From Pseudomonadota bacterium (GTDB taxonomy: Bacteria; Myxococcota_A; Polyangia; Polyangiales; Polyangiaceae), in assembly GCA_023418705.1 (NCBI GenBank), contig JAEZYZ010000225.1, positions 1 through 25,535 of the forward strand: 25,535 bases of DNA, read 5' to 3'. The notes under the pieces were generated by a model. It was given only the letters and a program-made list of their open reading frames with translations. It was not told where the DNA came from and searched no databases. Position 1 is the first letter of the stretch. The number at the start of each line of letters is the position of its first letter. Shown here one piece after another: positions 7,456 through 15,274 of this stretch. A program made the translations under genes and the position numbers.

Positions 7456-8925
7456 GTGCGCCGCGCCTGGTTGCTGACGTTTTTTCTGCTGGTCGTGGCC
7501 AGCCCGATGGGCGCTCGGGCGCAGTCCAGCTCGCTCTCGGGCCAGTGGCTCGCCTCGCCGCTCACCAGCAGCTGGAACCTCGGTGACTGGGGCACCGCCT
7601 GCGGTCCGCGACCGGGCGCAAGCCAAGAGCCGGGAGGCAGCGTCACCATCGCCCAAGCGGGTAAGGAGCTTCGCATCTCTGGGGCCGGCCGCACCTTCAC
7701 GACGGCGGAGTGCTGGGAGCAGTTCCCGGGCCTGGCGCGGGTGGCCCACTCGGCGGGCAGCACCTCGTGGCGAACCACTTGCAAAACGGCCCCTGGGGAC
7801 TCTCGTCAGGCGACCATCGTGACCACGGTCACGGCTCGGGGCGACACCCTGCTGTTCGACGAAACCGGTCAGTACCAGTTCGTGATTCAGGGGCAAAACT
7901 GCACCGCCAGCGTGCGCCGGTCTCGAAGCTACCGGCGCGTGCCGGCGCCGAGCCCGGTGGCGTCTCAGCCCGAAGGGCAACCCGATCAGCCTGCCAGCGA
8001 GGCTCCGGCCTCCGCCTCGAAGCGCACCGAAGCCGGCCCCTGCAGCGCTCCCGGGAAAGCCGCCCGGCTCGAGGTGCGGCCCTCTCGGAAGCTGGTGCGA
8101 CCCGGGGAACGCTTCGCGTTTCGCAGCCGGGTGCTCGACGGCCGCGGGTGCCCGCTCGGTGCGGTCGCGACGTTCCGATTTGCGCGCGAGCAGGTCCCGG
8201 CGCAGTGGGTGGAGCCCGGCGTGATCGAGGTCGACGCGGCAGCGCCCGAGGGCGAGATCGCCATCGTGGCGTCCTACGGTGGCCGGCACGTCGAGGTGGT
8301 CGCCGAGGTCGCGTCGCGGGAGCGCTATGAGGCGCTGTTGCAGACGGGCGACTTCGACGACCGGGGCGAGTCGGCGAACGCGGCGGTCGCGGTGATGGCC
8401 ACGTCGGCCGTTGGCTCCGAGGTGGCCGAAGCGCGAGCCACGTCGCGGCGCCGGACGTTCGTGATGGTCGTGGGCGCGGCAACCTTGTTCCTCGGCATCG
8501 CCGGTTTGTGGGTGGTGCAGCGGCAGCGACGACGGGAGCGGCAACGCCCCTCGCCGAGCCGCGACAGCGCGGCGCCCCCGGGCCCCGCCCCCAAGCGGCA
8601 GCGGTTGGGCGCGATATGTCCTACCTGTCATGCGGAGTTCGCACCCGATGCGCAGTTCTGTGCTTTCGATGGCAACCGCCTGCGACCCGTGTCGAACCCG
8701 ACGGAGCCTCCGGGCGGCGTCTGCCCCGTCTGCGGCGTGGGCTTCGATCCCGGCGTTTCGTCGTGCCCCAAGCATGACGAGCCTCTGATCCCGGCGCCCG
8801 CCTACACCGCCGTTCGCGGAGGCCCGGACCACGCGCTGAAGATCTGCCCAGTTTGTGGGTCACAGTACGGTGGGGACTCGCAGTTCTGCGGGGCAGACGG
8901 CGCGGCGCTGGTCGCCGTAAATTGA
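7456..8925 (+). CDS. membrane-anchored protein with three C-terminal zinc ribbons
   Basis: 489 residues from GTG 7456, chosen because it directly precedes a signal peptide (RRAWLLTFFLLVVASPMGARAQ); the long frame upstream is antisense to OmpA. Residues about 25-330 form an exported part with paired cysteines and two beta-rich regions, the second (about 205-290) resembling an Ig-like or invasin-type fold. A transmembrane helix lies at about 335-354 (FVMVVGAATLFLGIAGLWVV), followed by a very basic stretch. The cytoplasmic tail has three similar double-CxxC ribbons beginning near residues 388, 422 and 464: CPTC...FCAFDG, CPVC...SCPKHD and CPVC...FCGADG. The second has KH after its third cysteine. 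This design could pass an envelope signal inward, but no enzyme domain is present and I do not recognise the family. The GltJ-like gene downstream also begins with a zinc ribbon. Confidence 0.75.
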   Translation: MRRAWLLTFFLLVVASPMGARAQSSSLSGQWLASPLTSSWNLGDWGTACGPRPGASQEPGGSVTIAQAGKELRISGAGRTFTTAECWEQFPGLARVAHSAGSTSWRTTCKTAPGDSRQATIVTTVTARGDTLLFDETGQYQFVIQGQNCTASVRRSRSYRRVPAPSPVASQPEGQPDQPASEAPASASKRTEAGPCSAPGKAARLEVRPSRKLVRPGERFAFRSRVLDGRGCPLGAVATFRFAREQVPAQWVEPGVIEVDAAAPEGEIAIVASYGGRHVEVVAEVASRERYEALLQTGDFDDRGESANAAVAVMATSAVGSEVAEARATSRRRTFVMVVGAATLFLGIAGLWVVQRQRRRERQRPSPSRDSAAPPGPAPKRQRLGAICPTCHAEFAPDAQFCAFDGNRLRPVSNPTEPPGGVCPVCGVGFDPGVSSCPKHDEPLIPAPAYTAVRGGPDHALKICPVCGSQYGGDSQFCGADGAALVAVN

Positions 8926-8999
8926 CCCCCGAGGCAGGGGTGAAACCCACGGAGACGGGCCGTCGATCGGTCCAAGCGTTAGGCCTCGCCGGCCGAGTT

Positions 9000-9008
9000 T
9001 GCTAGGCT
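9000..9008 (+). promoter_or_regulatory. possible extended -10 promoter of the GltJ-like gene
   Basis: TGCTAGGCT has the TGn extension plus TAGGCT and would give a leader of about 70 nt ending in the GAGGAG ribosome site. The 160-bp gap after the zinc-ribbon gene also has a small CCCC/GGGG hairpin near 8926-8940 that may end upstream transcription. Confidence 0.3.
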
Positions 9009-9085
9009 TCTTCGGGCGGTCCCGACGCCGACTTCTGACGCCCCGGCCTGGTCCCCCTTCCTGTACTTCCGAGGAGCTCCAAAGG

Positions 9086-10738
9086 ATGAAAGTTTCGTGC
9101 GAGTCTTGTGGCTCCATCTACACCATCGCGGACGACAAGGTCCGCGGCAGGCGCGTCAAAGTGCGCTGCAAGGGGTGTCGCAACCCGATGGTGATCGATG
9201 GGACGGTCGAGCAACCGGCGCCGGCTGATGTTGCCGCGGCGGCCGACGTCGCGGCCCCCGTGGTCGAGGCGCCTGCGACGACCGAGCAGCAGGGCGACGC
9301 GACCGCTCCGGGAGACGACACCTGGGAAGTCAACCTGAGCGAGACGGAACAACAGACGCTGTCGACGGCGCAGATCGCCGCCGGCTGGCAAAACGGCACG
9401 ATCACGAACGACGCCTTCGTTTGGAAGGACGGGATGGACGACTGGAAGCCGGTGATGGAGGTCGCCGAGCTGCGCGACGCCATCGAGGGCCGAGCGCCGG
9501 CGCCTGCCGCCGGCAGCTCCCCGACCCCGAAGGCCACCGGCAGCTCCCCGACCGCCACCAAGAGCTCCCCGAAGGCCACCGGCAGCTCCCCGACCGCGGC
9601 GAGCCCCCCCAAGACGGGGTTTCCGCTCGCGAGCGGCGCCGGAGGCGCAGCGCGGCGCGCGGGCGGACGCATCAGCGCTGGCTCGGATCTGTTCGGCGCG
9701 GCGGCGGACACCGAAGAGGAAGGCGTCCTGACGAGCGCGCCTGCGACCCCGCAGGCGAGCGAGGAGCGCCCGACCGGCGCTCGCAACGAGAACTCCGTGC
9801 TGTTCTCGCTCGACGCCTTGAAGGCGGGCACCACGCCGAGCGCCAAGAGCGCGCCGCTCAAGCCGAGCGCGCCGGGCGCCGCCAGGTCGAACGCCGGCTC
9901 GCCGATGGCGGATCTGATGAACATCGGAGGCGGCGGCAGCCCGCTGTTCTCGCTCGACAACCAGGCCCTGCTCACGGCTCCGGCGCCTCCCGATCCACCC
10001 CCGCGCGCGGTCTCGGCGCTGCTCGGCAGCGGCGGCGGCGACACTGCGGCCAAAGGGGGCGGCTTCAACCGCCGGCTGCTCGCGCTGAGCGGCGCCGCCG
10101 TGTTGCTGGTGATCGGCGGCGTCGTCATCGCGACCTCCGGCGGCGACGAGGCCGAGGCCAAGGCCAAGGCCGAAGAGGCCGCCGAGCTCGAGGACAAACA
10201 GGCGAAGGCCGAAGCCGAGGCGAAGGCCAAGGCCGAAGAAGAAGCCAAAGCAAAGGCGGCGGCGGAGGCCGAAGCGAAAGCGAAGGCCGAGGCCGAGGCG
10301 AAGGCCAAGGCCGAAGAAGAGGCCAAAGCCAAAGCCGAAGAGGAAGAGAAGGCCAAAGCCGAAGAGGAAGAAGCGCAGGCCAAGGCCGACAAACCGGCTT
10401 CGACCGGCGGCTCCGGCAAGGCGGCGGCGCCCGCGCCGAAGCCCGCTGCAGCTCCGAAGCCCGCTGCCGGCCCCTTCAACAAGGGGGCGGCCATCTCCGC
10501 CCTCGGCTCGGCCGCAGCGTCGGCGAGCGGTTGCAAAAAGCCCGGAGGCCCGACGGGCACCGGCAAGGCGATCGTCACCTTCGCCCCGAGCGGGCGGGTC
10601 ACCAGCGCCACGGTGTCGGGAGGGAAGTTCGGCGGCACGCCGACCGGCGGCTGCGTGGCTTCGGTGTTCCGGCGTGCCAGGGTCCCGGCGTTCAGCGGCT
10701 CTTCGGTGACGGTGTCGAAGAGCTTCACGATCCGTTAG
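9086..10738 (+). CDS. gltJ: GltJ/AgmX-like protein: zinc ribbon, GYF domain, TM helix, TonB-like C-terminus
   Basis: 550 residues; ATG 9086 has GAGGAG 9 nt upstream and starts right at the domain. Order: MJ0042-type zinc ribbon with C5, C8, C28 and C31; a GYF_2-like domain (about 79-133, WEVNLSETEQQTLSTAQI...WKDGMDDWKPV); a Ser/Pro/Ala-rich linker with short repeats; one transmembrane helix (about 331-350); a long Ala/Lys/Glu periplasmic helix (about 354-437); and a small TonB-like end (about 465-550) with one Cys pair. In Myxococcus xanthus GltJ (AgmX) this layout links cytoplasmic MglA-dependent control to the gliding machine through the zinc ribbon and GYF domains, with the TonB-like part reaching the envelope. 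No other glt gene is next to it, so it could be a paralogue with a different task. The linker is probably disordered. Confidence 0.72.
   Translation: MKVSCESCGSIYTIADDKVRGRRVKVRCKGCRNPMVIDGTVEQPAPADVAAAADVAAPVVEAPATTEQQGDATAPGDDTWEVNLSETEQQTLSTAQIAAGWQNGTITNDAFVWKDGMDDWKPVMEVAELRDAIEGRAPAPAAGSSPTPKATGSSPTATKSSPKATGSSPTAASPPKTGFPLASGAGGAARRAGGRISAGSDLFGAAADTEEEGVLTSAPATPQASEERPTGARNENSVLFSLDALKAGTTPSAKSAPLKPSAPGAARSNAGSPMADLMNIGGGGSPLFSLDNQALLTAPAPPDPPPRAVSALLGSGGGDTAAKGGGFNRRLLALSGAAVLLVIGGVVIATSGGDEAEAKAKAEEAAELEDKQAKAEAEAKAKAEEEAKAKAAAEAEAKAKAEAEAKAKAEEEAKAKAEEEEKAKAEEEEAQAKADKPASTGGSGKAAAPAPKPAAAPKPAAGPFNKGAAISALGSAAASASGCKKPGGPTGTGKAIVTFAPSGRVTSATVSGGKFGGTPTGGCVASVFRRARVPAFSGSSVTVSKSFTIR
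9512..9600 (+). repeat. short coding tandem repeats in the GltJ-like linker
   Basis: GGCAGCTCCCCGACC starts at 9512, 9539 and 9581, with a related unit near 9560, encoding repeated GSSPT/KATGSSPT blocks. It is a likely place for length variation by slippage. Confidence 0.75.
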
Positions 10739-10757
10739 GCGCGGCGCTGGCGCGACG

Positions 10758-10789
10758 CTCCAGGTCCGCGCGGCATCCGCGCCCTGGAG
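10758..10789 (+). other. hairpin after the GltJ-like gene
   Basis: CTCCAGG (10758-10764) pairs with CCTGGAG (10783-10789), with a CGCG/CGCG inner stem. It lies between the stop codon and the main terminator and may assist RNA 3'-end formation. Confidence 0.4.
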
Positions 10790-10794
10790 ACGAA

Positions 10795-10832
10795 AAAGGC
10801 CGCCCATCGGACGCGTCCGATCGGCGGCCTTT
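10795..10832. terminator. bidirectional intrinsic terminator between gltJ-like and dsbA-like genes
   Basis: Arms AAAGGCCGCC and GGCGGCCTTT (10795-10804/10823-10832) enclose, after one C/C mismatch, the exact palindrome ATCGGACG/CGTCCGAT. The - strand ends in five T (T-run at 10797 down to 10793), so it should best end the dsbA transcript; the + side has a run of three T. Confidence 0.85.
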
Positions 10833-10869
10833 CCACGCTCGCGCGGGGGGCTCGGCCCCGCGCCGAGCA

Positions 10870-11910
10870 TCAGCCAGGCTTCTTGGCGTCGCCCTTCAGC
10901 GCGTTCTCGATCTGCTGCGCGACGGCTTCGAAGCTGGTGGGGTTGGCCACGCGCTCGCCGTTGACGAACATGGTCGGCGTGCCCTGCACGTTCACCTGCT
11001 TGCCGAGGTTCATGTCCTTCTCGACCTGGCTCTTGTACTTGTCCTCGTCGAGTGCCTTCTTGAAGTTGGCCACGTTCAGACCAGCTTGCTTGGCGTGTTG
11101 TTCGAGCGAGCTCAGATCGAGCTGCTGCTGATTTTTGAACAGCTGGTCGTGAAACTCCCAGAACTTGCCCTGTTCATGCGCCGCCAGTGAGGCCTCGGCC
11201 GCCTTCTGCGCGTCCTTGTGGAAGCTCAGCGGGAACTGGCGAAACACGAAGCGCACCTTGTCGCCGTACTTCTTCTTGATCTGTGTCGCGACATCGGCGG
11301 CTCGCGAGCAGTAGGGGCACTGGAAGTCGGAGAACTCGACCACCGTGACCGCCGCGTTCTCGGGACCGAAAGCCGGCACGTTGCCCTGCACGAGCTCGGC
11401 CTGCAGCTCCTTGCTGAGGGGCTTGTTCGCCTGCTCCATCTTGCGCAGATCGGCCACGATCTCCGCCGTGTGCTGCATCATCGTCTGGCAGCGCTCGGGC
11501 GGGAAGTTCTTGGTCTGCTCCTTGACCATGTTGCAGGTCTGCGTCTCGGGGCCGATCTCGGCGCAGAGCTTGGTCACCAGCTGGTCGCAGGTCTTGCGTT
11601 GATCAGCGAGCTTGTTGGTCGTGTACTGAACGTCCTTGAGCGCCGTTTCACATGCCGCGGGTGACAGCAGCTCCGAGGTGGCGGTGACCGACTGACAGGT
11701 GGGAGACTCTGCACCCGCCTTCTCACAGACGGCGGCGGAGAACTTCTGGCAGGGACCCGCCGGTGCGGCAGCGCTGCCCGACGCTGCAGCAGTGGGGCTC
11801 GTTTCCGAGCCTTCCTTCTTCTTGCACCCGGATATCCCAGCCAGCCCGAGCACCCCGACCACGGCCCAGGTCGCCAATCCCCGACCCCGTCCAAAACGAT
11901 TCAGATTCAT
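10870..11910 (-). CDS. DsbA-family thioredoxin-fold lipoprotein with duplicated four-Cys module
   Basis: 346 residues; ATG 11910 has AGGAGAAGAGG upstream. The N-terminus is a lipoprotein signal ending GISGC (Cys29). Residues 54-141 contain two tandem modules with identical spacing, C-x7-C-x9-C-x14-C (C54, C62, C72, C87 and C108, C116, C126, C141). The C-terminal domain (about 180-340) is a DsbA/DsbG-type thioredoxin fold with VVEFSDFQCPYC (active site C198-PY-C201) and the cis-proline loop VQGTPTMFVNG. It should act outside the cytoplasm on protein disulfides, as oxidase or isomerase. The cysteine module may be a substrate-binding, partner or redox-relay part; I do not recognise it. No DsbB or DsbD partner gene is next to it. 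Confidence 0.88.
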   Translation of the reverse strand: MNLNRFGRGRGLATWAVVGVLGLAGISGCKKKEGSETSPTAAASGSAAAPAGPCQKFSAAVCEKAGAESPTCQSVTATSELLSPAACETALKDVQYTTNKLADQRKTCDQLVTKLCAEIGPETQTCNMVKEQTKNFPPERCQTMMQHTAEIVADLRKMEQANKPLSKELQAELVQGNVPAFGPENAAVTVVEFSDFQCPYCSRAADVATQIKKKYGDKVRFVFRQFPLSFHKDAQKAAEASLAAHEQGKFWEFHDQLFKNQQQLDLSSLEQHAKQAGLNVANFKKALDEDKYKSQVEKDMNLGKQVNVQGTPTMFVNGERVANPTSFEAVAQQIENALKGDAKKPG

Positions 11911-12061
11911 CTACTTGCCTCTTCTCCTGTGGGCCGTTCGACCCGGGCGCCCTTGGTCGCGGAGACCCGGGCGCCGACCTCTTAGCATCGTTGCGTTGAC
12001 GGCGGGGACCCGAACCGTTAGCCGGGCGGGGGACCTAGCGTCTAACAATGCGCTGTCCGCG

Positions 12062-12090
12062 TTGAACCGCTGGGGGGTCACCCTTATTCG
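12062..12090 (+). promoter_or_regulatory. candidate sigma-70-like promoter upstream of the NTF2-like gene
   Basis: TTGAAC (12062-12067), a 17-nt spacer, then TATTCG (12085-12090). The match is moderate. The 282-bp gap 11911-12192 otherwise holds the dsbA upstream region and a possible small ORF (12113-12196). Confidence 0.3.
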
Positions 12091-12112
12091 CGCCTCGGCT
12101 CGACGGTCGAAA

Positions 12113-12196
12113 ATGGACACCGTGGCCCTGGTCGAGAACCAGAATCCCATGTTACGAGCGGTGGCGCGGGGCGAATCCAAGGTCCTTTACTCATGA
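12113..12196 (+). CDS. possible 27-residue upstream ORF coupled to the NTF2-like gene
   Basis: ATG 12113 opens 27 codons whose TGA (12194-12196) overlaps the next ATG (12193-12195) as ATGA, the usual form of translational coupling. The peptide is MDTVALVENQNPMLRAVA followed by nine more residues. There is no clear Shine-Dalgarno sequence. It could be a leader peptide or chance. Confidence 0.25.
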   Translation: MDTVALVENQNPMLRAVARGESKVLYS

Positions 12197-12600
12197 ACCC
12201 CGAAGACGCCGTGCTCGACGCAAATGCCGAATTTTACCGTGCATTCGCCGACAAGGATCTACCGGCCATGAAGCGCTTGTGGTCCCGATCGCAGCTCGTC
12301 GCTTGCATCCACCCCGGCTGGCACGCGCTCTTCGGCCGGCACGACGTGATGGCGAGCTGGGAAGCCATCCTGACGAGCGAGCAAACGCCACGCGTCGAAT
12401 GCCCGGACGCGACGGCGATCGTGCTCGGCGACTCGGCGCTGGTGGTGTGCACCGAGAGCCTGGGCGGAGGCGAGCTGGTGGCCACCAATCTGTTCGTCCG
12501 TGAGGGCGACGCCTGGAAGATGGTGCACCATCAAGCTGCGCCGTTCTCCCGCGATGCAAGCGACGCCGGCGACCGGGAGCCCGATCGCAGCCTCAACTGA
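12193..12600 (+). CDS. NTF2-like / SnoaL-like small domain protein
   Basis: 135 residues. The core follows the SnoaL_3/DUF4440-type pattern: an N-terminal helix (VLDANAEFYRAFADKDLPAMKRLWS), a loop with CIHPGW then a G-rich turn and MASWEAIL, and beta strands ending in EGDAWKMVHHQAAPF. Members are cone-shaped alpha+beta barrels used as small enzymes, ligand binders or dimer modules, so function cannot be named. It is probably cytoplasmic. ATG 12193 is the first start in frame that fits the family; only a weak AAGG lies upstream. Its 3' end overlaps the convergent small Cys4 gene by 8 bp. Confidence 0.82.
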   Translation: MNPEDAVLDANAEFYRAFADKDLPAMKRLWSRSQLVACIHPGWHALFGRHDVMASWEAILTSEQTPRVECPDATAIVLGDSALVVCTESLGGGELVATNLFVREGDAWKMVHHQAAPFSRDASDAGDREPDRSLN

Positions 12601-12913
12601 CCCGGCGCCGGAGCGGGCTCGCCGCCCCGCTGCCTTCCCGGGCGGAGACACAGCGCAAGACACCGGGGCCGCCGCGCAGGTGTCGTTCGCCGAGCAAGCT
12701 GGCCAGCTGCTGGCGTGCCTCGTGCGAGAGCTGCGACAGGCAGGAGCTCCGAAAGCCGGGATCCGCCAGGCAGCGGGACAAGAGCCGCGCCCCTCGCCTC
12801 CCGTACCGTCGCTCGCAGGCGCCGCAGATACCCTGGTCGAGCCGGCTCAGGCGGCTGCAGCAAGCGCAGCGCGCGGGTTTCTGGGCCATCCCGGGCAGAC
12901 AGAGCTGGTTCAT
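12593..12913 (-). CDS. small four-cysteine zinc-finger-like protein (106 aa)
   Basis: It begins 50 nt after the recD2 stop on the same strand and overlaps the NTF2-like gene by 8 bp at the 3' ends. Residues 16-33 contain C-x2-C-x10-C-x2-C (CACCSRLSRLDQGICGAC), a plausible zinc knuckle, followed by a basic helix (ERRYGRRGARLLSRC) and a helical segment LSQLSHEARQQLASLLGE. The Arg/Ser-rich tail is less convincing. No strong Shine-Dalgarno sequence precedes ATG 12913; coupling to recD2 or a local promoter (TAAATT near 12950) could drive it. A second frame on the same strand (12531-12863) looks like a shadow. Function unknown; nucleic-acid binding would suit a recD2 neighbour but is only a guess. 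Confidence 0.5.
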   Translation of the reverse strand: MNQLCLPGMAQKPARCACCSRLSRLDQGICGACERRYGRRGARLLSRCLADPGFRSSCLSQLSHEARQQLASLLGERHLRGGPGVLRCVSAREGSGAASPLRRRVS

Positions 12914-12963
12914 CGGCGGTGGACCCTACGCGGCGCGCTGCGGCGGGCCAAATTTAGCGGCGT

Positions 12964-15132
12964 TCAGGCCCCCGCGTGGGCCCGGCGGATGCGATCGGAC
13001 AGGCTGGTCAGGCGCGGCTCGGCGCGGGCGTCGGACACCGCTAGCCGAAGCGCACGCGGATCCGCCACCAAGACGCACAGCTTTCTGGCGCGGGTGACCG
13101 CCGTGTAGAGCAGGTTCTTGGACAGCATCATGAAGTGCGCCGTCAGCAGGGGCACGACCACCGCCGGGTACTCACTGCCTTGGCTTTTGTGCACGCTCGT
13201 CGCGTACGCCAGGATGATCGCGTCGAGGTCGGCCTGCTCGTAGCTCACCGGGCGGCCGTCATAGTCGATGACGACCCGATGCTCGTCGTCGTCGATCTCG
13301 CGGACGAAGCCGATGTCCCCGTTGAAGACCTCTCGCTCGTAGTCGTTTCGGACCTGCATCACCTTGTCACCGACGCGCAGCGTCTGGCCCTGGTGCTCGA
13401 TCCCGCGCCCGCCCGGGTTGAGCGCCGCTTGCAGCCGCCGGTTGAGCGCCTGGGTTCCGGCCGGACCGCGGTGCATGGGCGCCAGGACCTGGATCTCGGT
13501 GCGCGGATCGAAGCCGAACCGCTGCGGGATGCGCCGCACCACCAGCTCACACACGACCTCTGCCGCCTGTTCGGCGTCGCGCCGATCGATCACGTAGAAG
13601 TCTCCCAGCTCTTTGCCCGCCTCCGCGCCCCGGGGCACCTGCCCGGCGTGGATCGAGTGCGCGTTCGAGACGATGCCGCTCTCGGCCGCCTGTCGAAACA
13701 CTTGGTCGAGCCGCACGCTGGCGACCACCCCGCTGTCCAACAAGTCCCGCAAGAAGGCGCCCGGACCGACCGACGGCAGCTGGTCCGCGTCGCCCACCAC
13801 GACCACTCGAGCTGCTGGCGGGATGGCCGCGAACAGCGCAGCGGCGAGCGGCAGATCGATCATCGACGACTCGTCGACGATGATCGCGTCGGCGTCCACG
13901 GGAGCCTCGGCGTTGCGCTGAAAGCGACCCGTCCTCGGCTCGAACTCGAGCAGGCGATGGATCGTGGTCGCGGTCTGTCCGGTGGCCTCGGACAGCCGCT
14001 TGGCGGCGCGGCCCGTGGGCGCGGCCAGCTGCACGCGTTGATGCGCCTGGGTGAACACGCTGAGCATCGCTCTCACGATCGTCGTCTTGCCCACGCCGGG
14101 GCCACCCGTGATGACCACCAGCTTGTGCGCCGCGGCGGCGGCCACCGCCTGGCGCTGATTGGGCGCCAGCTCGATGCCGGCGCGCCGCTCGAACTCGGAC
14201 ATCGCGGCCTCGGCGCCGGGCAAGGCGTGGCCGGGACTGTGCACCAGATCGGCGACCGCCTCGGCCACCTGGCATTCGGCCCGATGCAGGCGCACCGGGA
14301 ACACCGGTTGACCCTCGACCACGACGCGCCCTGCGGCCCACAGCGCGTCGATCGCCGCCTCCACGTGCGGCGCTTGGATGCCGAGCACCTCGGCGCTCTG
14401 GGCTACCAACGCCTCACGCAAGACCAGCACGTGGCCTCGTTCGGTGTGGCTCTCCAGCACGTGCAGCACCCCCGCTTGCGCCCGCTCCGGGTGGTCGCCG
14501 GAGATGCCGAGGGACTGGGCGATGCGATCGGCCGTCTTGAACCCGACGCCACGCACCTCCAGCGCCAAGCGGTAAGGCGAGCGCTGCACGATGGCGGCCG
14601 CGCGATCCCCGTAGTGACGAAAGATGCGCAGCGCGAGCGCTGGCGAGGCGCCGTGGCTCTCGAGCAGCAGCATGATGTTGCTGATGGCCCGCTGGCTGGA
14701 CCAAGACCGCTTGATGCCGTCGATGCGTGCCTGTCCGATGCCCGGGATCTCGGCCAGGCGATCGGGGGCCTGATCGAGGATCTCGAGCGACTGCAGGCCG
14801 AACCGGCCCACGATGCGCTTGGCGAAACCGGGACCGATGCCGGCGATGGCCCCGGATCCGAGGTACTTCTCGAGCCCCGCGAGCGTGCTCGGCGCCAGCG
14901 GGACCAGCGACTCCGCCTTGAGCTGGCGGCCGTGTTTGGGGTCCTCCACTAGATCTCCGGTCACGCGTACCCGCGTCCCGGGACCCACGGCGACGAAGCG
15001 GCCGACCACGGCCAACACCTCACCCGGCTTGAGGTCCGCTCCCTCGACGCGCTCTAGCTTGACGACGCGGAAGCCGCTCTCCTCGTTCTCGTAGGTGACC
15101 CGCGAGACCTCGCCGGTGAGGGTGATCGGCAC
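12964..15132 (-). CDS. recD2: RecD2-type ATP-dependent DNA helicase
   Basis: 722 residues from GTG 15132, typical for RecD2, the form found without RecBC. The N-terminal OB-like region (1-75) and helix-hairpin-helix segments (about 80-210, with AGIGPGFAKRI and EIPGIGQARI) precede two RecA-like motor domains. The motor motifs are Walker A GGPGVGKT (343-350), APTGRAAKRL, Walker B IIVDES (417-422), GDADQLPSVGPG, then the C-terminal ATSVHKSQGSEY and YTAVTRARK. It unwinds DNA 5' to 3' with ATP and contributes to repair and recombination. The gene is divergent from the aminopeptidase gene. No Shine-Dalgarno sequence is present; TACAGT lies 7 nt before the start. Confidence 0.95.
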   Translation of the reverse strand: MPITLTGEVSRVTYENEESGFRVVKLERVEGADLKPGEVLAVVGRFVAVGPGTRVRVTGDLVEDPKHGRQLKAESLVPLAPSTLAGLEKYLGSGAIAGIGPGFAKRIVGRFGLQSLEILDQAPDRLAEIPGIGQARIDGIKRSWSSQRAISNIMLLLESHGASPALALRIFRHYGDRAAAIVQRSPYRLALEVRGVGFKTADRIAQSLGISGDHPERAQAGVLHVLESHTERGHVLVLREALVAQSAEVLGIQAPHVEAAIDALWAAGRVVVEGQPVFPVRLHRAECQVAEAVADLVHSPGHALPGAEAAMSEFERRAGIELAPNQRQAVAAAAAHKLVVITGGPGVGKTTIVRAMLSVFTQAHQRVQLAAPTGRAAKRLSEATGQTATTIHRLLEFEPRTGRFQRNAEAPVDADAIIVDESSMIDLPLAAALFAAIPPAARVVVVGDADQLPSVGPGAFLRDLLDSGVVASVRLDQVFRQAAESGIVSNAHSIHAGQVPRGAEAGKELGDFYVIDRRDAEQAAEVVCELVVRRIPQRFGFDPRTEIQVLAPMHRGPAGTQALNRRLQAALNPGGRGIEHQGQTLRVGDKVMQVRNDYEREVFNGDIGFVREIDDDEHRVVIDYDGRPVSYEQADLDAIILAYATSVHKSQGSEYPAVVVPLLTAHFMMLSKNLLYTAVTRARKLCVLVADPRALRLAVSDARAEPRLTSLSDRIRRAHAGA

Positions 15133-15139
15133 GGCGCTG

Positions 15140-15145
15140 ACTGTA
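15140..15145 (-). promoter_or_regulatory. putative -10 hexamer of a leaderless recD2 transcript
   Basis: TACAGT on the - strand ends 7 nt before GTG 15132, the spacing expected if transcription starts at the start codon. Confidence 0.4.
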
Positions 15146-15274
15146 TCGCAAATGGGCTGAGCCCGGGCGGGGCCGCACGGCGAGCAGCGCTACGGGCTTT
15201 TCCGAACGCCAATTCCCTGTTACGACCCGAGGCTCAGCTGCACCGGGTCCGTCCGCCCGACAATCGCTCGCCGC

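Noticed and set aside
9118..10870. Two long - strand frames opposite the GltJ-like gene
   Set aside because: Low-complexity shadows of the Ala/Lys/Glu region; no domain is recognisable, while the + strand has clear zinc-ribbon and GYF domains.
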